Part shown: positions 40,987-50,308 of the stretch, in pieces
Layout of the letters: every line of letters begins with the position of its first letter
Position numbering within the stretch: position 1 is the first letter of the stretch
NCBI RefSeq assembly: GCF_014646895.1
Contig: NZ_BMOD01000009.1
Span: forward strand, 62,001 to 126,000
Length of the DNA: 64,000 nt
Direction: 5' to 3'
From: Deinococcus roseus
Lineage (GTDB): Bacteria > Deinococcota > Deinococci > Deinococcales > Deinococcaceae
The notes under the pieces: model-generated
What the model was told of the DNA's origin: nothing
Databases searched by the model: none
Seen by the model: the letters and a program-made list of their open reading frames with translations, nothing else
Position numbers and translations under genes: made by a program

Positions 40987-41423
40987 ACCTGGGGGTGCTG
41001 CATCTGGGCATCCATGAGAGCCAGTACATGGTTCCCCTGGATCAGGTGGAACGGGTGATCCGCATGGCCCAGTTCACACCCCTCCCTGCTGCAGACCTCC
41101 CTGCAAATCAGCATCCCCAGGTGGTGGGGGTGCTCAATGTGGCCGGCGAACTGCGGGCCGTGGTGAGTGCCCGCAAGGTGCTGGGATTGCCCGATGCAGC
41201 AATCACCCCATCTCAGCGTTTGCTGCTGCTCAAAGGGCAACCTCCGTTTCTGCTGTGGGTGGATGACATTCTGGGGTTCCTGGAGGTCTCGATGCTGGAC
41301 TTCAAACCCATCCGCTACAGTGAGCGCAGTCCCATCGAGGCGGTGATCCGCACCCCCCAGGGCAACACCCCGGTGTTGAGACCAGAATTTTTTCAGCCTG
41401 ACCATTTCTGGGAGCCAGGCTGA
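40983..41423 (+). CDS. CheW-like coupling protein
   Basis: A 146-residue single-domain CheW-type protein: LGVLHLGIHESQYMVPLDQVERVIRM opens the fold and PQVVGVLNVAGELRAVVSARKVLG is the usual core. It would bridge the chemoreceptor and CheA. The C-terminus (PIEAVIRTPQGNTPVLRPEFF) is slightly longer than in classic CheW. It starts in an ATGA overlap with the hybrid kinase and its stop overlaps the cheR start as TGATG. Confidence 0.82.
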   Translation: MNLGVLHLGIHESQYMVPLDQVERVIRMAQFTPLPAADLPANQHPQVVGVLNVAGELRAVVSARKVLGLPDAAITPSQRLLLLKGQPPFLLWVDDILGFLEVSMLDFKPIRYSERSPIEAVIRTPQGNTPVLRPEFFQPDHFWEPG

Positions 41424-42742
41424 TGTCTGCCCTGTCCAGGCTGCGGCCTGATTTGCTGCACGCCCTGATCGGACGGATCGAGCAGGTCAGTGGCATCCGC
41501 ATTCAGCAAAGCCAGCAGTTCACCCTGGAACGCGCCCTGAGCAAAAGGCCCCAATCCGATCCCAATGAAGCCACCACGGCCCTGCTGGCGCTTGCCGAGG
41601 AGCGTTTTGTGCGGGAATTCGTGCATGAACTGACCATCCATGAAACCTATTTTTTTCGGGGGGACAGCCAGATGCAGCAGCTGCGCACCCTGATTCTGCC
41701 CGAACTGAAAACCCGGCCTTACCCAGCACGTTTGTGGTCTGCTGGCTGCTCCACTGGAGAGGAAGCTTACACCCTGTCGATGCTGCTGAAAACCGAGTTT
41801 GACATGCACAATGCCGTGGTGCTGGGCACCGATCTGCACCCTGAAGTGGTGGCCAGAGCCCGGCATGGCCGTTACCGGGAGTGGTCTTTCCGGGCCACCT
41901 CCCAGGCTGTGCGGGAGCATTGCTTCAGCCATGTGGGGGACAGCTGGTCCATCAAGACCTTTCTGCGTCAACATGTGCACTTTGGGGTGCTGAATCTGAA
42001 AAGTTTTCCCTGGCTGCCCGATTTTCAGAATCCTGCCATTGGTCTGCGGCAGCTGGATGTGATTGTGTGCCGCAACGTCACCCTGTATTTTGGCTCCGAA
42101 AGTGCCCAGCAGGTGTACCAGCAATTTGCCCGTTTGCTGGCCCCTGCTGGTGTGGTGATGCTGGGCCCCACCGATCCCCAGCCCCTTCCAGTGTCCGGGC
42201 TGTTTCCGCACCGCCATCCACTGGGGTGGCTCTGGAAAACCACGCCTGATGTTTCTGCCAGAAAAGATCTCAACAAAGACTCGAACAAAAACAGCAACAG
42301 AAACCAGCAGGCAGGCAGAGGCCTCACCCTCAACCCTCACCTCAACCCTCAGAAGCCCATTGCTGCTCAGAAGAAACCTGCAGTGCCCAGAAACCTGCAG
42401 CCTGCGCCCACCCCTGCCCAGCAAAAACCTTCTGAGTCAGAACCTCCAGTTGCTCAACCGACCCCAACCCTGCAGGCCGCTGATTTCAGGTCCCTGCCAG
42501 ACCACCTGGAAGGCCTCAGGCAACATGTGTTTCTGCATCCCAACGATGTGCTGGCCCTGTATCAGCTGGCCCAGATCTGGCTGCGTCAGGGGGAAACAGA
42601 GCGGGCCAGACCTTTGCTGAGGCGCATCCGCAACCTGCTGACAGAACGCCCTCCGGCAGACCACATCACCCCTGAATTGACTGCACAGGAATTGCTGACC
42701 GCTGCCCTGTACACCCTCTCCCAGATGAAAGGCAAGCCATGA
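41423..42742 (+). CDS. cheR: CheR-type receptor methyltransferase with C-terminal helical repeat
   Basis: A 439-residue protein that would methylate glutamates on the receptor encoded downstream, using S-adenosylmethionine. The N-terminal helical domain precedes ETYFFRGDSQMQQL. The methyltransferase core has LWSAGCSTGEEAYTLSM (SAM site) and GLRQLDVIVCRNVTLYF. From about residue 280 there is a long Gln/Pro/Lys-rich linker, followed by a TPR-like segment (DVLALYQLAQIWLRQGETERARPLLRRI). CheR proteins with TPR tails are typical of alternative (non-flagellar) chemosensory systems. Confidence 0.88.
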   Translation: MSALSRLRPDLLHALIGRIEQVSGIRIQQSQQFTLERALSKRPQSDPNEATTALLALAEERFVREFVHELTIHETYFFRGDSQMQQLRTLILPELKTRPYPARLWSAGCSTGEEAYTLSMLLKTEFDMHNAVVLGTDLHPEVVARARHGRYREWSFRATSQAVREHCFSHVGDSWSIKTFLRQHVHFGVLNLKSFPWLPDFQNPAIGLRQLDVIVCRNVTLYFGSESAQQVYQQFARLLAPAGVVMLGPTDPQPLPVSGLFPHRHPLGWLWKTTPDVSARKDLNKDSNKNSNRNQQAGRGLTLNPHLNPQKPIAAQKKPAVPRNLQPAPTPAQQKPSESEPPVAQPTPTLQAADFRSLPDHLEGLRQHVFLHPNDVLALYQLAQIWLRQGETERARPLLRRIRNLLTERPPADHITPELTAQELLTAALYTLSQMKGKP

Positions 42743-43248
42743 AAGACCAGGAAATCCTGCACACCCGCGCTGCACAGCTGGCCATTCCCCTGCAGCAGCA
42801 AAGCAGTGACCCCACCCAGGTGGTGCTGCTCATCGAGGTGGCCTCAGAAACCTACGCCCTGCCTGCAAAACAGATTGAGACGGTGCGTGCCCTGGGAACG
42901 CTGACCCGCCTGCCAGGTGTGGGGTCGGTGATTTCGGGCATGATCACCCTGCAAGGCCATGTGCTCAGCGTGCTGGACCTTGCAGCCCTGCTGGGAAACA
43001 CCCCCGATGAGCAGGCAGGGTATATTGTCGTATACCAGCATGCAGGTCAGCGTGTGGCCCTGAAGGTGCGAGAAGCCAGAGAAGTGGTGTCCATCCCACT
43101 GCAGCTTTCCCGGCCTCCCAACCTCCGACCCGGACTGGTGGGGGTGTGGGAAGCCCGCATCACCTTGCTGGACCTGGACACCCTGCTGGAAGACTTCAGC
43201 CACCAGAGCACGTTCCATCAGACAGGAGGAGCAAGTGGAATCCTTTAG
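42739..43248 (+). CDS. cheW: CheW coupling protein
   Basis: A 169-residue CheW. VVLLIEVASETYALPAKQIETVRALG and RLPGVGSVISGMITLQGHVLSVLDLAALLG are the standard first subdomain, and IVVYQHAGQRVALKVREAREVVSIP the second. Two CheW proteins in one operon suggest distinct receptor or kinase contacts. The ATG overlaps the cheR stop as ATGA, and its 3' end overlaps the receptor gene by 14 bases. Confidence 0.88.
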   Translation: MKDQEILHTRAAQLAIPLQQQSSDPTQVVLLIEVASETYALPAKQIETVRALGTLTRLPGVGSVISGMITLQGHVLSVLDLAALLGNTPDEQAGYIVVYQHAGQRVALKVREAREVVSIPLQLSRPPNLRPGLVGVWEARITLLDLDTLLEDFSHQSTFHQTGGASGIL

Positions 43249-45358
43249 AACCTGGAGTGTTTTCAACAAGATGACCCTGCTGGGTCTGGTGTGTGTGGCG
43301 GTGGTGATGGTGATGGTGGGCTGGTTGCTGATCCGCCAGACCCGCACCACTTTCATTGATCAGGGCAAAAAGAACATCGAACAGGTTGCTTTTGATGGCA
43401 TCGACAAACTGGACCGCAACCTCTTCGAGCGCTACACCGATGTGCAGTCTTTTGCCAGCACCCCGGCAGCAAAATCCATGAACCCGACCACCATCGGTCA
43501 GCTGATCAATGCCACAGTGAACCTCTATGCCCCCATTTACAGCCTGATTGTGGTGGCAGATGTGCGGGGCAAGATCATTGCGGTCAGTTCGGTGGATGCA
43601 AAAGGCAATCCCGCACCCCGTACCAGCACCTTGCTGGGCCAGAATGTGTCCGATCAGGAGTGGTTCAAGAACACCCTGAATGCGGGCGTGCAGACCAACC
43701 CCGTGGACCTGCAGGACCTGCACCACGATCCCCTGCTGCGGGCCGCTTTTGGGCCAGATCAGGACCTTGCCGTTTCCCTCAGTTCTCCCATCCGCAACAA
43801 TGCTGGGAAAGTGGTGGGTGTGTGGAGCAACCGTTTCAACTGGGACGTGGCCATCCAGATCATGAACGACATCGAAAAGGCAGGCCATCAGGCCGGAATC
43901 AACAGCCTCAAGGTCGGGCTGGTGGACCACGATGGCCTCACCTTGCACAGTCCCCAGGACGGCGACTTTTTGACCAACAAACTGGTGACCCGCATGGAAG
44001 TGAAGGCAGATGTGGACACAGAAGGTGCCAAAGATGCCCTGAGCCCCAGCGGAGACGGCCCCGGATTGGTGGGGTGGTACACCTCCAAAGGGTATGCCAA
44101 TTACCCTGGCATGGGCTGGGTGATGCTGGCCGGACAGGACCTCAGCGACCTGAATGCCTCCTCACAGAACCTGGTGGAAACGGTGATGGTGTCCTGCGTG
44201 GTGGTGGTGCTGCTGTTCATGCTGCTGCTGTACCTGATCCGGGTGGCCATCGAGCAACGGGTCAAAACGCTGGCTGGAGCGGCCAACGCCCTGGCCATGG
44301 GCAACCTGACCGTGACCCTGCCCGATTACAGCCGGGATGAAATTGGGGCCCTCAGAAATGCCTTTGAGCGCATGGTGGGCCACCAGAGCGAGATGGCAAG
44401 GGTGGCTGACCAGATCGCCTCGGGAAACATTGGCCTGAACCTCACCCCTCAAGGTGAAAAGGACATGCTGGGGAATGCCTTCCAGCGCATGCTGGACCAC
44501 CTGCGCTCTCTGGTGCGGGAGGTCCAGGAAGCCGGACACAACCTTGCAGCCGCCTCCATGCAACTTCAAGCAGCCTCTGCACAGCAGGCCGCCAGCATCA
44601 ACGAGCAATCTGCAGCCGTCACCGAAACCAGCGCCACCGTGGAAGAGGTGCGGGTGTCCAGCGACCAGGCCGTGGACATGGCCAACACCGTCAGCGAGAA
44701 CGCCCAGACCGCCCAGCAGGTGGCCGTGGCCGGCTCAGATGCCACCCAGGCCATGATCCGCGACATGCAGGACATCCGCAAACAGGTGCAGGACATCAGT
44801 GCCCACATCCTGACCCTCTCTGAAAGCAGCCAGAAAATCAGCGACATCATCGAGGTGGTCAGCGACCTGGCAGACCAGAGCAACCTGCTGGCCCTCAATG
44901 CCGCCATTGAAGCCCACCGTGCAGGCGAACACGGACGGGGCTTTGTGATTGTGGCCCAGGAGATCCGCAACCTGGCCGAGCAGTCCAAGACCGCCACCAG
45001 TCAGGTGCGCACCATTCTGTCGGGCATCCAGCGGGACACCAATGCCGCCGTGATGGCCACCGAACGGGGCACCAGGGTGGTGGACACCGGGACACACTCC
45101 ATCAAATCGCTGGAGAACACCATCAACGACCTCTCAGAGGCCATCGAGCATGCGGCACGCTCTGCCCAGGTGATCGCTGGCTCGGTGAAACAGCACTCTT
45201 ATGGCATGGAGCAGATTGCGCTGGCCATGCAGAACATCCAGACCGCCAGCGAACAGAACCTGCAGGCCAGCGAGAGCAACCAGCAAGCCGCCCGTCATCT
45301 GAGCACCTGGGCAGCTCGCCTGAAGACCGTGATTGACCGTTACCGACTCGAGCCCTGA
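43235..45358 (+). CDS. methyl-accepting chemotaxis protein
   Basis: A 707-residue transmembrane receptor. TM1 lies at about residues 11-30 (LLGLVCVAVVMVMVGWLLI). A periplasmic sensor of about 280 residues with dCACHE-like features follows (SLIVVADVRGKIIAVSS, SSPIRNNAGKVVGVWSNRFNW), then TM2 (VMVSCVVVVLLFMLLLYLI), a HAMP domain and the helical signalling hairpin. The hairpin tip reads LLALNAAIEAHRAGEHGRGFVIVAQEIRNLA, close to the consensus but with His for Ala in EAARAGE. The GTG start is preceded by GGAGGAG. Confidence 0.93.
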   Translation: MESFRTWSVFNKMTLLGLVCVAVVMVMVGWLLIRQTRTTFIDQGKKNIEQVAFDGIDKLDRNLFERYTDVQSFASTPAAKSMNPTTIGQLINATVNLYAPIYSLIVVADVRGKIIAVSSVDAKGNPAPRTSTLLGQNVSDQEWFKNTLNAGVQTNPVDLQDLHHDPLLRAAFGPDQDLAVSLSSPIRNNAGKVVGVWSNRFNWDVAIQIMNDIEKAGHQAGINSLKVGLVDHDGLTLHSPQDGDFLTNKLVTRMEVKADVDTEGAKDALSPSGDGPGLVGWYTSKGYANYPGMGWVMLAGQDLSDLNASSQNLVETVMVSCVVVVLLFMLLLYLIRVAIEQRVKTLAGAANALAMGNLTVTLPDYSRDEIGALRNAFERMVGHQSEMARVADQIASGNIGLNLTPQGEKDMLGNAFQRMLDHLRSLVREVQEAGHNLAAASMQLQAASAQQAASINEQSAAVTETSATVEEVRVSSDQAVDMANTVSENAQTAQQVAVAGSDATQAMIRDMQDIRKQVQDISAHILTLSESSQKISDIIEVVSDLADQSNLLALNAAIEAHRAGEHGRGFVIVAQEIRNLAEQSKTATSQVRTILSGIQRDTNAAVMATERGTRVVDTGTHSIKSLENTINDLSEAIEHAARSAQVIAGSVKQHSYGMEQIALAMQNIQTASEQNLQASESNQQAARHLSTWAARLKTVIDRYRLEP

Positions 45359-45362
45359 CACC

Positions 45363-47264
45363 ATGACCCCACAGGAAAAGCTGCGCCACATCTTCGCTTT
45401 TGAACTGCAGCAGGTGCTGACCGGGGCACCTCCTGAAAACATCTCCGTGGTGCTGCAACGGGGAGCGCGGGCCACCGGATGGCAGGCTTTGCTTGCCGCC
45501 CTGCCTGGTTTGCTGAAACTTCCTGCAGAGCAATTGCTGCACCGCATGGCCAGCTGGGTTCCCCTGCTGAAAACCGGGGTTTTTCCCGTGCTGACTGGAC
45601 CTGAAACCCGTGAACAGCCTGCAGCAAAAACCCTGGCAGCCGGGCCAGCGCCCAGCCGCAGCGAAGCCCGCGGCTCTGGTCAGGACGTTCGGGTGAGCCT
45701 GCAGCAACTTGAATCCCTCTTTGCGCACGCCGGAGAACTGACGGTGCTGAAAAACCGCCTCGAGGAACACCTGCGCTCCTTGCAAACCCTGGAAAGTCAT
45801 CTGTCTGTCACAGACCGGGAGGTGCTCAACCGGTTCACCGATGCGGTGCGGCTGCTCAGACAGGACCATTTTGACCTCAACCGCATCAGTGAAGAACTCA
45901 CCAGCGAGGTGATCGACCTGCGCTTGCGTCCCGCTTCCTTGATGGTGACCCCACTGGAGCGGCTGGTGCGGGACCTCACCCAGTCTCAGGGCAAGAAAGT
46001 GCAATTCCAGGTGCAGGGCAGCGACACCGAACTGGACCGCAACCTGCTGGACCCCCTCAGGGACGCCCTTATGCACCTGATCCGCAATGCCATTGACCAC
46101 GGTCTGGAAACCCCTGCAGAACGCAAAAAAGCCCAGAAAACCGAAACAGGCCAGCTGGAACTGACCATCCTCAGCCGTGGGGAATCCATTCACCTGACCC
46201 TGCAAGACGATGGACAGGGCATCCAGCAGGAACGGGTGCGCCAGAAAGCCCTGGAACGGGGCCTGATTCAGGAAGGAACGGTGCTGTCCGAGGAACAGGT
46301 TTACGATCTGCTGTTCCGTCCGGGTTTCAGCACTGCACAACAGGTTTCTGCCATCTCCGGCAGAGGGGTGGGCCTCGATGCTGTGCGGGCCAACCTGGAT
46401 TTGCTGGGCGGCGAGGTGTGGCTGACCAGTGCCGCAGGCCAGGGCACCACCTTTCATTTGCGGGTCCCCCAGACCCTGGCCACCACCCGGGCTTTTGTGC
46501 TGATGGTTTCCGGGCAGATGTTCGCTGTGCCTTCCCGCCATGTGGACCGCATTGTGAAACCCGAAAAATTCACCCTGATCGACCAGAAACGCACCATCGA
46601 ATGGCAGGGGGCCGCCATTCCCACCTTCGACCTCAGTGAAATGCTGGGGTTGCCCTCCGGTGCGGCGTCCATCACCCTGATCCTCAACCTGGCTGACCGC
46701 TGTGTGGGGGTCAACGTGCAGAATGTGCTCAGCGAGGAGGAGTTTGTGATCAAACCCCTCCCCTGGGGCATTCCCAGCACCACCGCTTTTCAGGGGGTGG
46801 TGATGAACCGCTCCGGAGCACTGGTCCCGGTGCTGAACGTCTCGCAACTCTCCGAGCATGCCCGCCCGCGCACCCTGGTGCAACCCCAGACCAGCAAACG
46901 CCAGCAACGCATCCTGGTGGCAGACGATTCGGTGGCAGTGCGCACCATCCAGCGCAGCATTCTGGAAATGGCAGGCTTCGAGGTGCAGGTGGCCGAAAAC
47001 GGACGCATCGCTCTGGGCCTGCTGCGCCAGAGTGCTTTTGATTTGCTGGTCTCCGACATCGAGATGCCCGAAATGACCGGTCTGGAACTCACCCGCAACA
47101 TCCGCCTTGATGAGCGCCTGAAACACCTGCCTGTCATCCTGGTCACCTCCATGGCCAGCCCACACCACCAGGAAGAAGGCATGCTGGCCGGAGCAGACGC
47201 CTACCTCATCAAGGGCAATTACGCCCCTGAAGACCTGCTGGACACCATCGGGAGGCTGATTTGA
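45363..47264 (+). CDS. cheA: CheA-type kinase lacking Hpt, with C-terminal receiver
   Basis: A 633-residue hybrid kinase. The N-terminal 100 residues contain no HxxKG phosphotransfer motif. A dimerisation region is followed by the ATPase domain: LMHLIRNAIDHGLETPAER (N box), LTLQDDGQGIQQE (G1) and ISGRGVGLDAVRANLDLLGG (G2). Then come a CheW-like domain (TRAFVLMVSGQMFAVPSRHVDRI) and a receiver with ILVADDSVAVRT and LLVSDIEMPEMTG. Phosphotransfer should therefore involve the Hpt protein at 38015. The ATG at 45363 is chosen; the ribosome site is weak. It joins cheB by a TTGA overlap. Confidence 0.9.
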   Translation: MTPQEKLRHIFAFELQQVLTGAPPENISVVLQRGARATGWQALLAALPGLLKLPAEQLLHRMASWVPLLKTGVFPVLTGPETREQPAAKTLAAGPAPSRSEARGSGQDVRVSLQQLESLFAHAGELTVLKNRLEEHLRSLQTLESHLSVTDREVLNRFTDAVRLLRQDHFDLNRISEELTSEVIDLRLRPASLMVTPLERLVRDLTQSQGKKVQFQVQGSDTELDRNLLDPLRDALMHLIRNAIDHGLETPAERKKAQKTETGQLELTILSRGESIHLTLQDDGQGIQQERVRQKALERGLIQEGTVLSEEQVYDLLFRPGFSTAQQVSAISGRGVGLDAVRANLDLLGGEVWLTSAAGQGTTFHLRVPQTLATTRAFVLMVSGQMFAVPSRHVDRIVKPEKFTLIDQKRTIEWQGAAIPTFDLSEMLGLPSGAASITLILNLADRCVGVNVQNVLSEEEFVIKPLPWGIPSTTAFQGVVMNRSGALVPVLNVSQLSEHARPRTLVQPQTSKRQQRILVADDSVAVRTIQRSILEMAGFEVQVAENGRIALGLLRQSAFDLLVSDIEMPEMTGLELTRNIRLDERLKHLPVILVTSMASPHHQEEGMLAGADAYLIKGNYAPEDLLDTIGRLI

Positions 47265-48277
47265 AACCCCTGAAGGTGTTGATCGTGGACGACTCGCCCG
47301 TGCAACTGGCCATGTTGCGCAACTGGATCGAGCAGGACCCGGAAATGAAAGTGGTGGGCATGGCTTCTGGAGGTCAGGATGCGCTGCGCCTCACTGCGGA
47401 ACTTCATCCTGATGTGATTGCCATTGACATGATCATGCCTGAAATGGATGGGTTTCGGGTCACCGAGCGCATCATGCAGGAGCACCCCACTCCCATTTTG
47501 CTGCTCACTGTGTCCGAACAGCATGCCACCATGAGCAAAAACGCCCACCACAGTGGGGCCATCACCCTGATGCTGAAACCCTCTCCAGACGATCCCCTGA
47601 ACATCCAGAAATTCCGGCAAACCCTCAAAGCCGTGTCCAAGATCAAAATGGTGCGGCGCAACACCGTCAAAGCACCCTCCACCCCCACCTCCCGCCCTGC
47701 TGCGCCTTATCAGGCGGTGCTGATCGCCTCTTCCACGGGCGGCCCTCCCATCTTGCAGACGGTGCTTTCCCGTTTGCCAGATGCATTCCCCCTGCCCATT
47801 CTGATTGTGCAGCACATTGCCCAGGGCTTTGAGATGTCCCTGCTGAACTGGCTGCAAACCAGTTCAGCGCTGCCCATCCAGCTGGCCCGGGAAGGCATGG
47901 AGGTCCAGCGCGGCGTGTACCTGGCCCCCAGTGGCACCCACCTGGAACTGCTGCGCAGGCAGGGCAAACTGACCTTGCACCTCAGCAACCATGCTCCCAT
48001 CAAGGGACACCGCCCCAGTGCCAACATCCTCTTTGAATCCGGGGTGCGGACCCTGGGAGGCAACCTGATGGCCATTCAATTGACCGGCATGGGAGACGAT
48101 GGAGCCACCGGCATGAAAGCCATCCGGGATGCAGGAGGATTCACCATTGCCCAGGACGAAAAAAGCTCTGCTGTGTTTGGGATGCCCCAGGCCGCCATCA
48201 AACTGGGGGGTGCCCAGTTTGTGCTGTCTCCAGAAGAAATTCCCCGCAAACTCAAAGAGGTGCTGGGGTTGTTTTGA
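47261..48277 (+). CDS. cheB: CheB-type receptor methylesterase
   Basis: A 338-residue protein that reverses CheR methylation. The receiver has LIVDDSPVQLAM and phosphoacceptor Asp56 in VIAIDMIMPEMDG. The esterase domain has the catalytic serine in LIASSTGGPPIL, histidine in LIVQHIAQGF and aspartate in LTGMGDDGATGMKAI. The TTG start is supported by GGGAGG five bases upstream, and it overlaps the cheA stop. It is the last gene of the operon. No single-domain CheY and no flagellar genes accompany it. Confidence 0.92.
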   Translation: MKPLKVLIVDDSPVQLAMLRNWIEQDPEMKVVGMASGGQDALRLTAELHPDVIAIDMIMPEMDGFRVTERIMQEHPTPILLLTVSEQHATMSKNAHHSGAITLMLKPSPDDPLNIQKFRQTLKAVSKIKMVRRNTVKAPSTPTSRPAAPYQAVLIASSTGGPPILQTVLSRLPDAFPLPILIVQHIAQGFEMSLLNWLQTSSALPIQLAREGMEVQRGVYLAPSGTHLELLRRQGKLTLHLSNHAPIKGHRPSANILFESGVRTLGGNLMAIQLTGMGDDGATGMKAIRDAGGFTIAQDEKSSAVFGMPQAAIKLGGAQFVLSPEEIPRKLKEVLGLF

Positions 48278-48389
48278 ACCCCTTGCTGGCAGTTGTCAGA
48301 AAAGACACTTTAATTCTTTTTTATTTTGTGGGATTTGTTTCCCTGCACATTCTGGAGGGCTGATACACTTCAATCACTCTTCCTCCCCA

Positions 48390-48425
48390 CAGTGCAGCAG
48401 GGCAAATGCCTTGCTGCACTGTTTT
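48390..48425. terminator. bidirectional terminator
   Basis: CAGTGCAGCAGGGCA pairs with TGCCTTGCTGCACTG over 15 positions (one G-T pair) around a two-base loop, followed by TTTTG. It lies between cheB and the convergent diguanylate cyclase gene and probably serves both. Confidence 0.85.
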
Positions 48426-48480
48426 GTGCTGGGTCTTGTGTCAGGTGTCGGGAACAGGCTGGAAGTTCTGCCTGCAGTTC

Positions 48481-49587
48481 TCAAAGCAGGCTGGTTCCCA
48501 TCACATCCCGACTTGCTTCACGTGAAGTGGAGGGCTGTGGGTCCTGCACCTGTTGCTGAATCTGGTTGCGTCCCTGGCGTTTGGCCGAATAAAGCAGGAC
48601 ATCGCCCTGATCCAGCACCTTCTGGAGGTCAGGACGGGGAGGGCATTCCACCAGACCTCCACTGAGGGTCACCTGCTCAGGCATCGGAAACAGGTGCTCT
48701 GCCACAGCTTCCCGGATGCGTTCTGCAATGAGAAAAGCCTGCTGGGCATCTGTGCCACGCAGCACCACCAGAAACTCCTCTCCTCCCATGCGGTACAGGC
48801 GGTCGTGGTCGCGGGTGCTGTTTTGCAGCAGTGCAGAAATCTGCCTGAGCACATCGTCTCCCATGCTGTGACCGTACCTGTCGTTGATGTGTTTGAAGTG
48901 GTCAAGGTCCAGCATCAAAAAAACATCGCCACCCCCGAACAAACCCTGATCGCGTTCAAATTGCCTGCGGTTGAACAGTCCAGTGAGGGCATCGGTGAGG
49001 GCTTCTTTTTGCAGGTGTTCGGTGGCCCTCAGGTAGGCCAGACGGGACTGCAAAATCTGGGCCGAGAGGTAAAACCCGATCACATTGGCCAGGAAATACC
49101 AGATGAAAGTCTGGCTGAAAAACCGCTCTGCGTGCGAAGACAGAAAAACCGGAAGGGTCTGCAGGGAGAAAATCAGCAAAGGGGTCAACAGGTAAGGGGT
49201 GGAGGTGGTGTTGCCCATGCGCAAACGGATCAGGCCAATCATCAGGAAGGTCAGCAATCCCGAAAGGGCATACACATCTGAGGGTGCCTGTGGAAAAAAC
49301 AAAACCCGGGTGATCACCATGGGAATCACAGCCACCGTTCCATACCCCAGTCCATACCTGAGGGTGAACAGCACAATGGGCACCATCCGCAGGTCCATCT
49401 GGATGTTGTCCCCAAGGGGGATGCCATGAAACATCAGCAGGATGGCGCCCACAGAGCAGCACAGGGCCCGCAACAAAAGCACCTCGACCCGATGTTCTGT
49501 TCGCCAGTCCCGGTAAGTCAGGCTGAACAGGTAGGTCAGGGAAATCACCATGCAAATGTTGACGAACAGGGAATCCACAGTTGCCAT
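48481..49587 (-). CDS. membrane diguanylate cyclase
   Basis: A 368-residue protein. The first 190 residues hold about five or six hydrophobic helices (LFVNICMVISLTYLFSL, VEVLLLRALCCSVGAILLMF, YLLTPLLIFSLQTLPVFL) resembling the LytS-type 5TM sensor. The GGDEF domain is complete: DALTGLFNRRQFERD, LMLDLDHFKHIND and RMGGEEFLVVL, with an inhibitory RDHD five residues before GGEEF. It should synthesise cyclic di-GMP with product inhibition. GAGGGG lies five bases before the ATG. No EAL domain is present. Confidence 0.9.
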   Translation of the reverse strand: MATVDSLFVNICMVISLTYLFSLTYRDWRTEHRVEVLLLRALCCSVGAILLMFHGIPLGDNIQMDLRMVPIVLFTLRYGLGYGTVAVIPMVITRVLFFPQAPSDVYALSGLLTFLMIGLIRLRMGNTTSTPYLLTPLLIFSLQTLPVFLSSHAERFFSQTFIWYFLANVIGFYLSAQILQSRLAYLRATEHLQKEALTDALTGLFNRRQFERDQGLFGGGDVFLMLDLDHFKHINDRYGHSMGDDVLRQISALLQNSTRDHDRLYRMGGEEFLVVLRGTDAQQAFLIAERIREAVAEHLFPMPEQVTLSGGLVECPPRPDLQKVLDQGDVLLYSAKRQGRNQIQQQVQDPQPSTSREASRDVMGTSLL

Positions 49588-50308
49588 ATGTGCCCCTCGT
49601 GGCTCAGGATGCAGCCTTTCTGCCCAAATTGACCTGAACCTGGTTTAAATAAAAGCCTACTACAGATTTGAATTTGCCTTGAGCATGCAAAATTTAATTC
49701 TTTTGTATAAATGAAGTAAAAAAGCAGTTTCCATCATGGTTTTCGCTGTTACAAAAAAGCAACTAAGGGAAATCCCCTAGTTGGTGAACTGTTGCCCGGA
49801 ACACAGGGGCTGACAGCGGTTGACCTGGCGCTGACAGCACACAGGCACCATCAGACAGGTGAGGCAGTCCGAACACAGCCTGGACGCAGTGCCTTTCACA
49901 ATTCATTCCCGGCAGACCAGGCCCACGCGAAGCTCGGGTTTTACACTTGCCCCATTCGGGCGGCAACCCCCAGAACAGATTTTTCTGGGGGTTGCATTTT
50001 GTTCTCCTGGCTCCTTTAACGGGTGCCTGCACATCCCAGAATTTTCCATCTGGGTGGGAGGCAGGCACAGAAGATGTCACCTCAATTCGCCATGCAGATT
50101 TCGTGAAGGCTTCCAGAAAACATTTCATTTCCGATTCAGTGACACTCCATCAGATCTACACACATCTGCTCCACATCTCAAAAAAACGTTTTGTGACATT
50201 GCCTTGATGACCAGCAAGGTTAACAAAAAAGCCTTTACAGACTCTTCAAAAAAACTCCTTTTAACATTCACACCCCAAAGCCACAATAACGCTCAGGAGG
50301 CACCACCC
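49588..50308. other. structured intergenic region, possible small RNA
   Basis: I see no supported protein gene in these 721 bases. The first part (49640-49760) is AT-rich. Three hairpins follow: 49760-49783 (CAACTA...TAGTTG with an inner GGG/CCC), 49963-49995 (perfect 13-bp stem GCAACCCCCAGAA/TTCTGGGGGTTGC, then ATTTTGTT, terminator-like on the + strand) and 50023-50068 (two-tier stem GTGCCTGC/GCAGGCAC enclosing CCCAGA/TCTGGG). A terminator with no gene before it suggests a transcribed non-coding RNA ending near 50000. A degraded repeat is the alternative. Confidence 0.45.

Noticed and set aside
45123..47168. 681-codon open frame on the - strand
   Set aside because: Antisense to cheA, which has all expected motifs. 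The composition is typical of a shadow frame.
38015..48277. Flagellar chemotaxis operon
   Set aside because: No flagellar genes and no CheY are present, CheR has a TPR tail, and a cyclase is built in. These point to an alternative chemosensory function.
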